A stretch of 64,000 bases of DNA from the NCBI GenBank assembly GCA_963969395.1, contig OZ017801.1:18667611-18731610 (forward strand), given 5' to 3'. Positions 61,815 to 64,000 of the stretch are shown in pieces; position 1 is the stretch's first letter; each line of letters starts with the position of its first letter. Made by a program: the position numbers and the translations under genes. The notes beneath the pieces are model-generated. The model worked only from the letters and a program-made list of their open reading frames with translations. It was not told the origin of the DNA and ran no database searches. This DNA comes from Pseudoscleropodium purum. Lineage: Eukaryota > Streptophyta > Bryopsida > Hypnales > Brachytheciaceae.

Positions 61815-64000
61815 ATCGCCGACGGTGTCCGCCCAGCTGTCCATTGGAGCATCCTATGAGGCCGATATTACTCAAAAAGAGTGGTAACATTTCAAGAAAA
61901 AAACAGCCTAATAATCACTACTAAATGAGGATCAATGTAATTGATTTATCATTTTTAAAAAAAAAAATGTAAACCCTAAATGCTATACCCTAATTACCCT
62001 AAACCTTTTCTTTTCTTCCCTAAATTGTTTTACGAATGAGGGGAATGTGGTTAAGTTGAATATGTTTGGATTATTTACTCATATTATCCTTCTAAATAGG
62101 TTTTGAGAAGATCTGAAGATGGTGGGGATTTTTTTAAAGTTCATTAGGAAATCAAATGTTTTGCAGAAATAATCAATTCCTTTTTCATCGTAAGCAAATG
62201 AAATTTTAAAAAAAGGCCCCAATACATAATTAGAATAACAGTTTAATGGATTTCAACCTCATGATATTTAATGAAAGGTTGTGATTTCTAATTAGAAGTG
62301 CATCACGATCTTCAAATGAACATCGAGTCTTTCATATTTTTTAATGAAATTTTGATTAGATTTGAAAACAAAGAAAAAGAATCAATGTTTTAACTTTCAA
62401 ATCATATATGGCTATATTTTTCCTTAAAAACATAGAAAAATTCGTTACTTGAGTTGGTTGAGTAGAATACATTATACACTTATACATGTGCTATATTTAT
62501 TTTGAAGGGTAATTCCAATATTCTTATTTCAGATGTTTTTAAATATTAATTTTAAAAAAGAGGGTTCATTGTTTAAAGATCTAAAAAATTAACAAACATA
62601 ATTTCTATTATAAATAGGAATTGAATTCGGAATTCGAATTTTGAAATGATTCAAATGAACAAGATATTGATTATAAAATATTTCTTCGTTTGAGTTTTCA
62701 AAATGAATTCACGAAACAATTGCAAACTTTTGAACTTAGATATATGATATTGTTTTCGGTTTGTACTTTATAGAGTATAATACTTCAATTTTAATCCTAA
62801 ATAAATGAAAAAACTCCACATGAATGAAATGTTTCTATGTATTGCACAAAGATTTCTACCAATTACTATGATAATTAAATACATTGTTACATTTCATAAA
62901 ATATTCTACATAGAAAGAAAAAATCATTTCAGTTTTCAATCATGATAAACGATGTCTTCTACTCTTTCTGTTATATGTTCGTTTTGTATAACATGTACAT
63001 TGTACAATCTTTGAGAGCAAGGGAGTTCATTTTTTACTCTCATTGAAATAGAAAATATATTTGTGTTTGGATTTTGAAATCATTATCACATTATATATTC
63101 TACGGTCTTGCAAGAATGCATCTTGCTCCTTCCTTTGAATCCTTTTGATATTTTCTTTTTTTTCCTTTGCTTTCTCGTAGGGCTCTTGTTCTCTTGTTCT
63201 CTTCATTTGACCAGCCTATTTGGCTTGGCTCTTAGTTTTTGTTTTTTTTAATGCAATGGTTTATGCATATGTTATAAAAAATATATATTATTTATTTAAA
63301 ATTAATATATTGATGAACAAACGCATAAAGGCATTGAATGCTTTCACATTTAAAGTTATAAATCTATCATAAATCACTCTTGTAAATTTGAATGATTGAA
63401 TCGAAAATTTGAAAATGTAATTACAAGAGCTTTCAATTCAATCAATTGCATAAATCATAAATGTTGAAATGCAACTCGTATGAGTTTAGCATCTATGAAG
63501 ATTAATTCATGCCATCCACATGCAATTTTCCAATTTAATAAAATGCAATTAAGTACTTCAATTTCTTTCCCTTCAATTCTCCAAGTAACATTCACTTCAT
63601 ATCTTTCTTTATTTGTTTATTTAATTTTTGGAAGCAAATGGAGAAACCATCTTTATCTATATTTGAACATGCACTCTTATTTGATTGATGAAGAATAGAT
63701 TTATGAAATATATAATCATTGATTTGTTCATGTTGATTTATTTAATATATTTTATATATGTATATATATTTATATATATATATATATATATCATTAAAGG
63801 AGTATGGAAGATAAGATTGACAGATTGTGTTCAAATGTTGTTGATTTTGAAATGATTTAGTACTATATCATTTATAAGAATATTATAATAGTATTATGTT
63901 ATAATATTCCTAAAACAATTGCAACAAATATTAAAATACATGCTAAGTTAGGTTTGTTAGCCTACCAATTGTTCATTAATAGACATAATTGAGTAGCCCC
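61815..64000. other. AT-rich intergenic DNA, no gene seen
   Basis: A short telomere-like stretch lies at about 61,971-62,007 (CCCTAAATGCTATACCCTAA) and an AT microsatellite at about 63,755-63,792. Otherwise featureless AT-rich DNA to the window end. Confidence 0.55.
63750..63793. repeat. AT microsatellite
   Basis: Alternating TA with a few interruptions (ATATATGTATATATATTTATAT then uninterrupted TA). Confidence 0.9.

Noticed and set aside
61512..61844. 110-codon proline/arginine-rich minus frame
   Set aside because: Arises from the GC-rich subterminal array of the hAT element.
1..64000. tRNA, rRNA or CRISPR features
   Set aside because: No cloverleaf with a proper T-loop, no rRNA-like stretch and no regular repeat-spacer array was seen by eye; a tRNA or covariance scan was not possible.

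Overview
The window looks like nuclear DNA of a land plant. It carries a plant-type STRUBBELIG-family receptor-like kinase, a plant-like NADH dehydrogenase subunit (NDUFA13/GRIM-19), spliceosomal GT-AG introns of roughly 75 to 1,120 bases, and short CCCTAAA (plant telomere-type) stretches. The background is very AT-rich, with compact islands of higher GC around genes and around one transposon family. I cannot place the species; nothing here is bacterial or organellar.

Layout. 1-5.0 kb: AT-rich sequence with a diverged ~330-bp duplication and a foldback, then a mixed-composition stretch without a recognisable gene. 5.09-6.7 kb: a small AT-hook protein gene on the minus strand with an intron in its 5' leader. 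6.84-9.3 kb: a tandem array of a ~290-bp unit, one copy of which contains three copies of a second ~216-bp unit. 9.3-25.5 kb: gene-poor AT-rich DNA with dispersed repeats, a TTAA-flanked element, a 12-bp minisatellite and a TA-flanked inverted-repeat element. 25.6-27.1 kb: a coding-like, internally repetitive stretch that I could not resolve. 27.9-29.0 kb: the three-exon NDUFA13 gene (minus). 29.3-37.4 kb: AT-rich repeats, a GC-richer block at 31-32.8 kb with two adjacent hairpins, and a TAA-flanked MITE.

38.1-47.4 kb: a complete 16-exon receptor-like kinase of the STRUBBELIG-RECEPTOR FAMILY (plus). The exon sum is 2,163 bases, a clean 720-residue frame, with HRN and DCG replacing the catalytic HRD and DFG. 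47.4-52.5 kb: telomere-like repeats, an 893-bp TTAA-flanked element, a 346-bp hAT MITE with perfect 8-bp target duplications, and a 190-bp foldback. 52.6-55.8 kb: a four-exon CCDC97-like gene (minus, 348 residues). 57.4-61.8 kb: a large hAT element on the minus strand whose termini match the MITE at 49.7 kb. 61.8-64 kb: AT-rich DNA with no gene seen.

The three recognised housekeeping or signalling genes (mitochondrial complex I, probable splicing factor, cell-surface receptor) are unrelated to each other; there is no operon logic. The most unusual part is the transposon biology. A single 1,122-codon hAT frame is uninterrupted by frameshifts but carries four in-frame stops, each of which one C-to-T-type transition could produce. 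It ends in a 397-codon charged tail beyond the usual hAT C-terminus, and a short non-autonomous relative lies only 7.4 kb away.
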